Of a DNA stretch of 16,330 nucleotides, positions 7,089 to 13,250 are shown piece after piece. Origin of the DNA: Clostridiales bacterium (GTDB taxonomy: Bacteria; Bacillota; Clostridia; Christensenellales; Aristaeellaceae); the NCBI GenBank assembly GCA_022776785.1, contig JALFHA010000203.1, positions 1 through 16,330 on the forward strand, read 5' to 3'. Positions within the stretch are counted from its first letter, which is position 1. Each line of letters opens with the position of its first letter. The position numbers and the translations under genes were made by a program. The notes under the pieces were generated by a model. It was not told the origin of the DNA, searched no databases, and saw nothing but the letters and a program-made list of their open reading frames with translations.

Positions 7089-8582
7089 TTACGCGAAGCG
7101 CGCGAGGCCGTCGGCCAGCGCCGCCAGAATATCCCTTGCGAAGAAGCCCAGAATCAGGTTGAGTGCGATAAAGCCGATGAGCCCGACGGCAGCCAGCGCA
7201 CCAATGCGCACAGCCTGTCCCTGCTGCCCATCCCTGCGGGGGATGAACAGCTCCGTGGCCGTGCCCAGGAAGTACTGCGCGTTGAGCAGCGTGGAGATCG
7301 CCAGCACGGCAAGCGCCACTGCCGTGTGCCTGCCGCCCGCGGCGAGCGCCTCGTTGGCCAGCAGCAGCTTCGTCATAAAGACGCTCAGCAGCGGGATGCC
7401 CACCAGGTTCGCCGCGCCCAGCGTAAAGGCCGAGGCCGCCAGCGGGCTGCGGTAGAAGCATCCGCGCAGGTCAGCGCGCAGGTGCGTGCCGCCGCTGGCC
7501 TCGTCCATCTCCGCCGAGGAGATGAAGAGCATGGATTTTGTCGCCGAGTGCGCGACCACATGCCACAGCGCGCACAGCACGCCGCCCACGCTGCCCATGC
7601 CCAGCGCCAGATAGATGTAGCCGATCTGCGCCACGGACGAGTAGGCGATCATCATGCGGGTGGTCTTTGCGCGCACGGCGTTGATGGAGCCCATCACCAT
7701 GCCAAAGGCGCCAAAGACGAAGAGCACGTCGCACACGCCGAGGGAGACGATGACGTCCAGCCCGAACACGCGCATGTAGACCTTCACCAGCAGAAAGATG
7801 TAGCCCTTGGACACGATGCTCGAGAGGATGGCCGAGGCCGTCGGCGTGGAGTTGGAATACGCGCCGGGCAGCCAGGTGTCGAACGGGAAGAGCGCGCTCT
7901 TCATCGACAGGCCCACGGTGATGAGGCCCGCGGCCATCGTCAGCGGCACGCGGTATTCGCCGGAGGCCGCCAGCGCCGCGATGCTCTCATGCAGATTCGC
8001 CATGAGCAGATGGCCCGTGATCGTGTAGAGCAGCACCACGCCGATGAGGAACAGGCTCGAACCCAGCAGGTTCATAATCATGTAGCGCACGGCGGCCACG
8101 AGGCTCTTGCCGTTCTGCCTGATCATGACAAGCCCCGCTGCGGCGATGGTGTTGATCTCGATAAAGACGTAGCCGGTGAACAGGTCGTTCGTGTAGACGA
8201 GCGCCAGCAGCGAGAGCAGCGTCAGATCGACCATGATGCAGTAGATGTTGTACTTGCTCGCCTCGATCTGCAGGATGCTTTTGTGCAGCCCGCCCATGAA
8301 CGAAAAGAGGATCACCAAGCAGAAGACGAGCATCACAACGCTCTCCAGCGCGCCCGCGCGGATCTCGTTGCCCCACGGCGCGGGGAAGTGTCCCATCAGG
8401 TAGACGTAGCTCTGCCCCGTGCTCAGCGTGAAGGCCGCCACGGCGGCGGTCATCGCCGTCACCGCGCCAATGACGAACACCGTCATCCGCCGCGCCGCCG
8501 CTCCCTTGAGGACGGAGGTAATCACCGCGCAGATGAGCGTCAGCAGGATGCAGAAGAACGGAAAATTCTGAACAAACTGCAC
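7089..8582 (-). CDS. NuoN/MrpD-like proton-conducting antiporter subunit (first of four), GTG start
   Basis: This membrane protein of about 497 aa is the first antiporter-like subunit, following mrpC as mrpD does in classic operons. Glu142 sits in YVFIEINTIAAAG, Lys228 in GLSMKSALFPFDTWLPGAY, Lys259 in SSIVSKGY, His345/Lys349 in VAHSATKSMLF and Lys405 in FMTKLLL. The loop after the Lys228 helix has Asp235 where the other three copies have His. It is the most divergent of the four. An ATG exists at 8606, but the eight codons before 8582 are the Shine-Dalgarno stretch itself (AAGGAGGAGGT). The GTG follows the mrpC stop by one base, so I prefer GTG at 8582. Confidence 0.88.
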   Translation of the reverse strand: MQFVQNFPFFCILLTLICAVITSVLKGAAARRMTVFVIGAVTAMTAAVAAFTLSTGQSYVYLMGHFPAPWGNEIRAGALESVVMLVFCLVILFSFMGGLHKSILQIEASKYNIYCIMVDLTLLSLLALVYTNDLFTGYVFIEINTIAAAGLVMIRQNGKSLVAAVRYMIMNLLGSSLFLIGVVLLYTITGHLLMANLHESIAALAASGEYRVPLTMAAGLITVGLSMKSALFPFDTWLPGAYSNSTPTASAILSSIVSKGYIFLLVKVYMRVFGLDVIVSLGVCDVLFVFGAFGMVMGSINAVRAKTTRMMIAYSSVAQIGYIYLALGMGSVGGVLCALWHVVAHSATKSMLFISSAEMDEASGGTHLRADLRGCFYRSPLAASAFTLGAANLVGIPLLSVFMTKLLLANEALAAGGRHTAVALAVLAISTLLNAQYFLGTATELFIPRRDGQQGQAVRIGALAAVGLIGFIALNLILGFFARDILAALADGLARFA

Positions 8583-8583
8583 G

Positions 8584-8958
8584 TCAGACCTCCTCCTTTC
8601 CCGCAAGCATCACGATTTCATCGAGGTTGAGCGTGTGGTAGCGGTAGTACAGCCGCACCGAGAGCGCCAGCATCAGCGCCGACACGCTGACGGAAACCAC
8701 GATGCCCGTGAGCACCAGACCCGCCGGAATCGGGTTGATGTACGCCTCCACGCTCTGCACGCCATCGACCACGATGGGGGCCGTGCGCCCGGCGATGTAG
8801 CCCTGTGAGGCCAGCAGCAGATAGACTGCCGTGTCCATGATGTCCATGCCGATGATCTTCTTGATGAGGTTCTTGTTGAGCATCATCGTCGAAAACCCGA
8901 TGCAGAAGAGGATGACGGCGGCTGTGGACTCGGTATTGGTCATCAGCTTCTCCAGCAT
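8584..8958 (-). CDS. mrpC: MrpC/MnhC (NuoK-like) antiporter subunit
   Basis: This 124-aa protein has three predicted helices and belongs to the NuoK/MrpC/MnhC family. In complex I and Mrp this family links the antiporter subunits to the rest of the membrane arm. Signatures are NLIKKIIGMDIMDTAVYLLL (residues 30-49) and NPIPAGLVLTGIVVSVSVSAL (75-95), matching the family's NPIPQALVLTAIV block with variation at the Q. The start at 8958 has a GGGGGAG upstream and follows the mrpB stop by one base. The ATG five codons in also has GGAG before it and cannot be excluded. The stop is one base from the next gene's GTG, so translational coupling is likely. Confidence 0.92.
   Translation of the reverse strand: MLEKLMTNTESTAAVILFCIGFSTMMLNKNLIKKIIGMDIMDTAVYLLLASQGYIAGRTAPIVVDGVQSVEAYINPIPAGLVLTGIVVSVSVSALMLALSVRLYYRYHTLNLDEIVMLAGKEEV
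8588..8598 (-). promoter_or_regulatory. Shine-Dalgarno sequence that sets a GTG start
   Basis: On the minus strand AAGGAGGAGGT ends five bases before GTG at 8582. It lies inside the last codons of mrpC and within the reading frame extended to the 8606 ATG. A frame beginning at 8606 would translate its own ribosome binding site, so the downstream GTG is the better start. Confidence 0.7.
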
Positions 8959-8959
8959 A

Positions 8960-9967
8960 TCACAGCTCCCCCTTTCGAAACAGCGCGTAGAAGGCGTACA
9001 TCGTGCAGGTGACGATGAAGCCCACGCAGATGTTGAGCACGAGGATAAGCCCGCTGGAGAGAATCGCCCCCGGCGTGCCCAGCGGGATGACGCTGTGGAT
9101 GCCGTTCGCGCCCGTGTAGAAGGAGTAGCACTTGCTGAAGGCGTAGGTCAGCAGGGCGCAGAGCACCACGCGCTGATACGTCTTATAGGTGAAGAAGCGG
9201 CGGATGCTGTCAAAGCCGAAGGCCGTGACGTAGATCACCAGCGCCGCGCCCATGATCGCGCCGCCGGAGAAGCCGCCGCCCGGCGACAGATGACCGTTGA
9301 GCACGACATAGATGCCCAGCAGCAGCACGAGCGGCACGAGGATGCGCGCCGTATACTGCAAAATGACGTCGTGGTGCGGCTCGTAGAAGGTGTCGCTGTG
9401 CGGGCTCTGGCGGATGGCGCGCGCCAGCGGGCTGTACGCCTGCGAATCTGCGTCAAGGCGCAGCAGCAGCAGCACGACCATCGCCGCCGTGAACAGCACG
9501 CTCGACTCGCCCAGCGTATCGAACGCGCGGTAATCGAGGATCATGCCGGTGACGATGTTCACCGCGCCGGTCTCCTGCAGGCCGCTCTCGATGTAGCGGG
9601 CGGAAACCTCGTTGTTGACCGGGTGATCCGCGCTGCCGTACTCGGGCAGCGAGGCGACCAGCAGCAGGAACAGCGCGATCATCGCCGTGCAGGCCAGCAC
9701 GCACAGCGCACAGTATGCGCCCCTGCCCAGCCGGTCGCCCCGGCGCTCGTTCCACGCCTTCATGCGCGCGGCGACCTCCTGCTCCTCCTGCATCTCCTCC
9801 TCAATCATCCGGCGGTATTCCACATCCACCGGCGGGCAGTCGCTCGCAGCGGGCTGCGTCTGCGCATCCGCCATGCGCGCATCCAGCGCCTCGTCGGAGG
9901 AATCGAGGAACTGCCTCATGCGCGAGCGGGCGCGCAGCAGACCCTCGGGCCTTTCCTTATTCTTCAT
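8960..9967 (-). CDS. mrpB: MbhE-MrpB fusion: antiporter membrane subunit with acidic N-terminal extension
   Basis: This 335-aa protein joins two modules that are separate in Mbh hydrogenases. Residues 1-80 form a hydrophilic, charged tail that includes EEEMQEEQEVAARMKAW, probably helical. Residues 85-170 match the MbhE / MrpA C-terminal domain, with NIVTGMILDYRAFDTLGES. Residues 200-335 are the MnhB/MrpB domain, with the hallmark GHLSPGGGFSGGAIMG and about four helices. In textbook Mrp the MbhE-like part is the end of MrpA. Here it is fused to MrpB, while the MbhD part is a separate gene upstream. The open frame extends to 10039, but the ATG at 9967 has GGAGGT seven bases upstream. It overlaps the preceding gene's end by 11 bp. 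Confidence 0.88.
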   Translation of the reverse strand: MKNKERPEGLLRARSRMRQFLDSSDEALDARMADAQTQPAASDCPPVDVEYRRMIEEEMQEEQEVAARMKAWNERRGDRLGRGAYCALCVLACTAMIALFLLLVASLPEYGSADHPVNNEVSARYIESGLQETGAVNIVTGMILDYRAFDTLGESSVLFTAAMVVLLLLRLDADSQAYSPLARAIRQSPHSDTFYEPHHDVILQYTARILVPLVLLLGIYVVLNGHLSPGGGFSGGAIMGAALVIYVTAFGFDSIRRFFTYKTYQRVVLCALLTYAFSKCYSFYTGANGIHSVIPLGTPGAILSSGLILVLNICVGFIVTCTMYAFYALFRKGEL

Positions 9968-10271
9968 GGCTCTGACCTCCCTCCGCGCCGCGCTGCTCAA
10001 GCTCCTTCGCGTGGCGCGCGCGCACCTCGTTGCGCGCATCGATGGCGTGAATCTTCTTGAGCGTCAGGAAAAACAGCAGGCTCGTGATGCCCGCGCCGAC
10101 AGCCGCCTCCGTGATCGCCAGATCGGGCGACTCCATCACAATCCAGACGATCGACATCACCATCGAATAGCTCATGTAGATGATGACGCTGGTGAGCAGG
10201 TTGCGCGATACGCACACCGCAATCGCGCAGGCGATCAGAAACACCAGCATCAGCTGCACAATTCCCGTCAT
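9957..10271 (-). CDS. DUF4040 / MbhD-like antiporter subunit
   Basis: This 104-aa protein has about three helices. It matches the DUF4040 family, equal to MbhD and to the penultimate part of MrpA. The diagnostic stretch is ESPDLAITEAAVGAGITSLLFF (Asp50, Glu55). In the Mrp/Mbh structures this NuoJ-like subunit lies between the small E-F-G subunits and the antiporter arm. The C-terminal 30 residues are polar and charged. It overlaps the end of mrpG by four bases (ATGA) and the next gene by 11 bases, which indicates translational coupling. Confidence 0.9.
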   Translation of the reverse strand: MTGIVQLMLVFLIACAIAVCVSRNLLTSVIIYMSYSMVMSIVWIVMESPDLAITEAAVGAGITSLLFFLTLKKIHAIDARNEVRARHAKELEQRGAEGGQSHEE

Positions 10272-10642
10272 GCCTCTTCCTCCCCCGCGTCCACGCGCTC
10301 CTCGCGCTCCTCGGCGAGCGTTTTCTCATGCACGGTCATGTACTCGCCGCGCTGCTCGTTGGTCTCAATCTCCAGTCGGCAGAGCAGATGGCTCGCCACA
10401 GGCGAGCCCAGCCACATGAACACGATGACGCGCAGCAGCTTGGCCGCCGTCATGCCATCCGGCGCGCCGATAGAAAGCCCCAGCAGGCACAGCCCCAGCC
10501 CCAGCGTATCGTTGATGGCCGAGGCGTGCATCCGGTTGGCCGCATAGCGGAAGCGGAACACGCCGAACACGCCAATACACAGCACCACCAGCCCGGAGAT
10601 CACCAGCCCCGCAGCGATTAAAAAGCGAATCCACTCCATCAT
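10268..10642 (-). CDS. mrpG: MrpG/MnhG antiporter subunit
   Basis: This 124-aa protein has three predicted helices and belongs to the MnhG/MrpG family. GVFGVFRFRYAANRMHASAINDTLG (residues 25-48) corresponds to the family's conserved G-R-P-D-x-x-R-x-HA-x-x-x-D-T-x-G block, with the H and DTLG intact. The C-terminal 30 residues are hydrophilic and acidic. Starts at 10642 or the adjacent second ATG are both possible. The ATGA overlap with mrpF favours 10642. The small subunits E, F and G are needed for Mrp assembly in studied systems. Confidence 0.92.
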   Translation of the reverse strand: MMEWIRFLIAAGLVISGLVVLCIGVFGVFRFRYAANRMHASAINDTLGLGLCLLGLSIGAPDGMTAAKLLRVIVFMWLGSPVASHLLCRLEIETNEQRGEYMTVHEKTLAEEREERVDAGEEEA

Positions 10643-10977
10643 TTGTCCGTCTCCTCTCCGCGTTCCTGTGCGCGCAGGCGCTCCTCCTCATGCCTGCGCT
10701 CGCGGTAGATGCCCGTGTAGACCTTGCACAGCACCACCACCGCCAGAAAGCTGATCATCGCATACACCAGCGCCACGTCGGCGAGGTAGCCCTCGCCCAG
10801 CATGACCACCATCACGCCGACCATGATGATCGTCAGCGTGCCGACCATGTTGACCGCCAGCACCCGGTCGGACACGCGCGGCCCGCGGATGCAGCGCACA
10901 AGACACAGGATCGCCAGCACCATCAGCACCGCCATCGCCACGACGCCAAGCCCGTGGTAAGCCTGCTCAACGTTCAT
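10639..10977 (-). CDS. mrpF: MrpF/MnhF antiporter subunit
   Basis: This 112-aa protein has three predicted helices and belongs to the MrpF/MnhF family. The signature RCIRGPRVSDRVLAVNMVGT (residues 28-47) fits the family's RGPTxxDRVxAxD block, with Asn43 where many members have Asp. A second helix holds GYLADVALVYAMISFLAVV, also typical. It overlaps mrpE and mrpG by four bases each (ATGA both times). In studied Mrp complexes MrpF sits in the small-subunit bundle beside MrpE and MrpG. Confidence 0.93.
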   Translation of the reverse strand: MNVEQAYHGLGVVAMAVLMVLAILCLVRCIRGPRVSDRVLAVNMVGTLTIIMVGVMVVMLGEGYLADVALVYAMISFLAVVVLCKVYTGIYRERRHEEERLRAQERGEETDK

Positions 10978-11510
10978 TTGCGCGCCCCCTTCTTCTGATT
11001 ATCCGCGCGCCTGTTTGCGCGCTGTGCCCTCTGCGCTTCGCGCTGCTCGGCGCGCGCCTCCATCTCGCGAAGCTGACGGGGCAGCTCGCCGCTATCCAGG
11101 CCGTCCATCAAACTCTTGTCAAGGCAGTGAACGTAGAATTCATCGCCCTCCAGCTCACAGGTGATCGTTCCCGGTGTGAGCGTGATGGAATCGGCCAGCA
11201 TCACACGGTGATGCTCGCGCTTCAGGCCGCTGTGAAAGTGCACCAGTTGCGGCTCCGGCTCAAAGCTCAGGTCGAGGATCATGCGGATAACCGTGCAGTT
11301 AGCGTTGATGATCTCGCGCAGCAGCGTGACGAGGTAGCGCGCGCCGCTGCCAAAGCCCCGCCAGATGTCCAGCTCCTTTTTGAAGCTGACGCCCATAAAT
11401 CTGTAGCAAAAGGCTGTCAGCAGCGCGGCAAAGACCGCGCCGAACATGGCGATTTCTGTCGTCCACCTGCCGTTGAGCACTACCCACAGCACAAAGAATG
11501 CGATAAACAT
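10974..11510 (-). CDS. mrpE: MrpE/MnhE antiporter subunit, first gene of the operon
   Basis: This 178-aa protein belongs to the MnhE/MrpE family. Two N-terminal helices (MFIAFFVLWVVLNG.. to about residue 38) precede a cytosolic domain, matching family architecture. Conserved features include ITLTPGTITCELEGDEFYVHCLD near residues 108-130. The last 30 residues are strongly basic and Arg/Gln/Glu-rich, longer than needed for the domain and likely disordered or helical. GGGAGG lies six bases before the ATG. A promoter lies about 90 bases upstream, so this is the operon's first gene. It is divergent from the 134-aa gene. Confidence 0.92.
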   Translation of the reverse strand: MFIAFFVLWVVLNGRWTTEIAMFGAVFAALLTAFCYRFMGVSFKKELDIWRGFGSGARYLVTLLREIINANCTVIRMILDLSFEPEPQLVHFHSGLKREHHRVMLADSITLTPGTITCELEGDEFYVHCLDKSLMDGLDSGELPRQLREMEARAEQREAQRAQRANRRADNQKKGARK

Positions 11511-11602
11511 GCAAAACCTCCCACCTTTTTCCTGCGCGTTTCGCTTGCGTTTCTGGCGCGGAAATCCGCGGCAGCGTGCGCCGCAGCCTATGAAATCATC
11601 CT

Positions 11603-11632
11603 ATTTTAAGCACCTTCTGTGCCGCTTGTCAA
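11603..11632 (-). promoter_or_regulatory. Sigma-70-type promoter of the ten-gene antiporter operon
   Basis: On the minus strand TTGACA (11632-11627) is followed by an 18-bp spacer and TAAAAT (11608-11603). The -35 is perfect and the -10 has one mismatch. It lies about 90 bases upstream of mrpE. All later gaps in the operon are short or negative, so one transcript is likely. Confidence 0.75.
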
Positions 11633-11685
11633 CAGCATTTCGCGTTTTTTCACGCAGCCTGAGCAATTCCCTTCCACGGCGGCTG

Positions 11686-11710
11686 TTTCATGCAGTTTTT
11701 CTGTATGAAA
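11686..11710. promoter_or_regulatory. Hairpin upstream of the antiporter promoter
   Basis: TTTCATGCAG (11686-11695) pairs with CTGTATGAAA (11701-11710) around a TTTTT loop, with one G-T wobble. As RNA it is a ten-pair stem on the plus strand. As DNA it is an interrupted inverted repeat that could bind a regulator. It lies upstream of the -35 of the leftward promoter and upstream of the rightward gene. Confidence 0.45.
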
Positions 11711-11729
11711 TCTTCTGAAATTGATTTCA
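11706..11729. promoter_or_regulatory. Phased TGAAAT boxes, candidate operator
   Basis: TGAAAT occurs at 11706 and again at 11716, exactly one helical turn apart. The second copy is part of TGAAATTGATTTCA (11716-11729), a palindrome with two central bases. The mix of a 10-bp direct repeat and an inverted repeat between divergent genes is a common form of regulator site. The regulator is unknown. Confidence 0.4.
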
Positions 11730-11843
11730 AATGATGCGCTTCGCGCCGTTCTTTCCCTACCGCTGGGCGCATAAATTGTTAGCACAAACACCGGGTGTGC
11801 GCGCGCACCCTTTCATTTTTTCAAATCAGAGGAGGCCCGCCCC

Positions 11844-12248
11844 ATGATCGCCAGAGACTATACCCCGGCAGACGACTGCCAGCAGATTTTTGCGCTGCTC
11901 GAGCCCTATGCGCAGGAGCCCTGCATCCGCCCCGTCCTCTCCGACGCGCAGGAGGTGGAGCGACTGCTGGAGCTCTACTCCTTCCGCACGCCGCAGCTCG
12001 CAGAGCGCTTCTGCGACCAGCTGCACAACCGATACCGCTTTGAGATCTACGCCCTGTGCGGCGAGCCCTCCGCCAGCCGCCGCACGGACAGCAGCTACAT
12101 CCGCCTGCAGCAGCTTCTCAGCGAGCTGGCGCACGTCGCGGCGGCGCGACTGTGCTGCGAGGGCAAGCTGCGCCTGTCGCCGTGGCAGCTCAGCCAGAGC
12201 GACGGCCTGCTCCTTTTGGCGATGAAAAAAGCGATGGGACGCGGTTGA
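11844..12248 (+). CDS. Hypothetical protein, 134 aa, divergent from the antiporter operon
   Basis: I do not recognise this family. The product is soluble, mostly helical by eye and leucine-rich, with no membrane segment or signal peptide. It has acidic and basic residues throughout and five cysteines (positions 13, 27, 57, 71 and 104) with no metal-binding spacing. The N-terminal third (MIARDYTPADDCQQIFALLEP) could suggest an acetyltransferase-like opening, but no acetyl-CoA loop follows. The gene is supported by a GGAGG eight bases before the ATG. It also fills the space between divergent control DNA and the convergent aminotransferase gene, 21 bp away. Its position invites a link to the antiporter operon, but nothing proves one. 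Confidence 0.7.
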   Translation: MIARDYTPADDCQQIFALLEPYAQEPCIRPVLSDAQEVERLLELYSFRTPQLAERFCDQLHNRYRFEIYALCGEPSASRRTDSSYIRLQQLLSELAHVAAARLCCEGKLRLSPWQLSQSDGLLLLAMKKAMGRG

Positions 12249-12269
12249 CTTCCGCGCCCCTTATTGATG

Positions 12270-13118
12270 TTACTTCACACCGCACTCGGCCTTCATTTCC
12301 GCCTGATAGGCGTCACGGATTGCGCTGAACGTCTTTTCATCCCTCATGCCGACGCTCTTGCCGTCGATTTCGCGGATGCGGCAGGTCAGCGCGCTGGAGC
12401 TGGAGAAGAACACCTCATCCGCCGCCATCATCTCATCGAGCGTGAACGGCCTCTCCTCCACGGGGATGCCCAGCTTCCCGCAGATGCGCAGGATGTGCGC
12501 GCGCGTGATGCCCGGCAGAATCAGATTGTCGCACGGCGCAGTAATCAGCTTGCCGCCGCTGATGATGTGCACGTTGGAGTGGGAGCACTCCGTCACGCGC
12601 TCGCCGCGGTGGAAGATCGCCTCGTCGCACCCGGCCGCCTCCGCGCGCTGGTTGGCCATGACGGCGGGCAGCAGGTTGATCGTCTTGATGTTGCAGTGTA
12701 GAAAGCGCGTATCCTCCACCGTGATGCAGCGGTATGCGCCAAAGGGATCGCGCATGGCGTTGGGCCGCACGAACGCCCAGATGCTGGGCGCAGGACCCGC
12801 GTTGGCGTAGGCATGGCCGCGCGGGCCCACGCCGCGCGTCACCTGCCAATAGAGGAAGAGCACGTCGCCCTCCACCTGCCGCACAAGGTCCATGAGCATG
12901 GCCTTCATGTCTTCCCTGCTCATCGGGATATCGATGTCGATGAGCTTCGCGCTGCGGTAGATGCGCTCGATGTGGTCGTCAAAGGCCATCGGCACGCCGT
13001 TCACCACGCAGGTCGCGTCATACACACCGTCGCCGAAGTAGCAGGCGCGGTCGTTCATCGGGATCATCATGTCCTCGATGGGCGCCGTGCGTCCGTTGTA
13101 GTAGGCAATATTCTTCAT
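12270..13118 (-). CDS. dat: D-amino-acid aminotransferase-like protein (class IV PLP enzyme), copy 1
   Basis: This 282-aa protein belongs to the fold-type IV PLP aminotransferases. Those of the D-amino-acid type interconvert D-alanine, D-glutamate and their 2-oxo acids in the cytosol. Visible markers are NDRACYFGDGVYDA (Tyr33) and VTRGVGPRGHAY (Arg100 and His102, the R-x-H substrate-binding pair typical of D-specific members). HCNIKTINLLPAVMANQRA follows with catalytic Lys145. GERVTECSHSNVHII contains Glu177, then LILPGITRAHIL. The start at 13118 gives the same length as its neighbour and a matching N-terminus; an ATG three codons upstream lies too close to GGAGG. Specificity is inferred. A branched-chain or 4-amino-4-deoxychorismate lyase role is less likely given the R-x-H motif. 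Confidence 0.87.
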   Translation of the reverse strand: MKNIAYYNGRTAPIEDMMIPMNDRACYFGDGVYDATCVVNGVPMAFDDHIERIYRSAKLIDIDIPMSREDMKAMLMDLVRQVEGDVLFLYWQVTRGVGPRGHAYANAGPAPSIWAFVRPNAMRDPFGAYRCITVEDTRFLHCNIKTINLLPAVMANQRAEAAGCDEAIFHRGERVTECSHSNVHIISGGKLITAPCDNLILPGITRAHILRICGKLGIPVEERPFTLDEMMAADEVFFSSSSALTCRIREIDGKSVGMRDEKTFSAIRDAYQAEMKAECGVK

Positions 13119-13250
13119 AGCAGCCATCCCCCTCCTGATTCTTTCCGCCGCGCTTGCGCGCGTGTTGGTTATGCAAATCCTTCCGCAAGGCACCGGCCTT
13201 GGGCGCAAAGCAAAAAGATTGACAGCATTTCGTCGGTGATGCACCCGGCA
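13119..13250 (-). other. Spacer between tandem aminotransferase genes (132 bp)
   Basis: No convincing promoter was found reading toward copy 1, so readthrough from copy 2 is likely. Two small stems are seen: CAAGG..CCTTG near 13184-13199 and GCGC-GCAA-GCGC (minus strand) near 13149-13160. Neither has a T-run, so they may adjust relative expression or mRNA stability rather than stop transcription. Confidence 0.4.

Larger units (their letters stand above)
11511..11843. other. Divergent intergenic regulatory region (333 bp)
   Basis: No gene is seen in this stretch. It contains the antiporter-operon promoter, an approximately 90-base leader for mrpE, and a strong hairpin at 11686-11710. It also has phased TGAAAT/ATTTCA boxes at 11706-11729, an alternating GTGCGCGCGCAC palindrome at 11797-11808, and the ribosome binding site of the rightward gene (GGAGG 11831-11835). 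The middle is AT-rich compared with the flanks, as expected for control DNA. Confidence 0.75.

Noticed and set aside
4044..8630. A plus-strand open frame of 1528 codons antisense to the antiporter genes
   Set aside because: It is rich in His, Arg, Gln and Ala, has no domain, and lies exactly opposite three well-conserved membrane-protein genes. GC-rich codon bias removes stops from this antisense frame.
8831..10060. A plus-strand open frame of 409 codons
   Set aside because: It lies antisense to mrpC and the MbhE-MrpB fusion, with shadow-like composition.
11797..11808. GTGCGCGCGCAC palindrome followed by T-rich sequence, possible terminator or Z-DNA site
   Set aside because: No gene upstream on the plus strand would need a terminator here, and a 12-bp alternating GC palindrome in GC-rich DNA is weak evidence alone.
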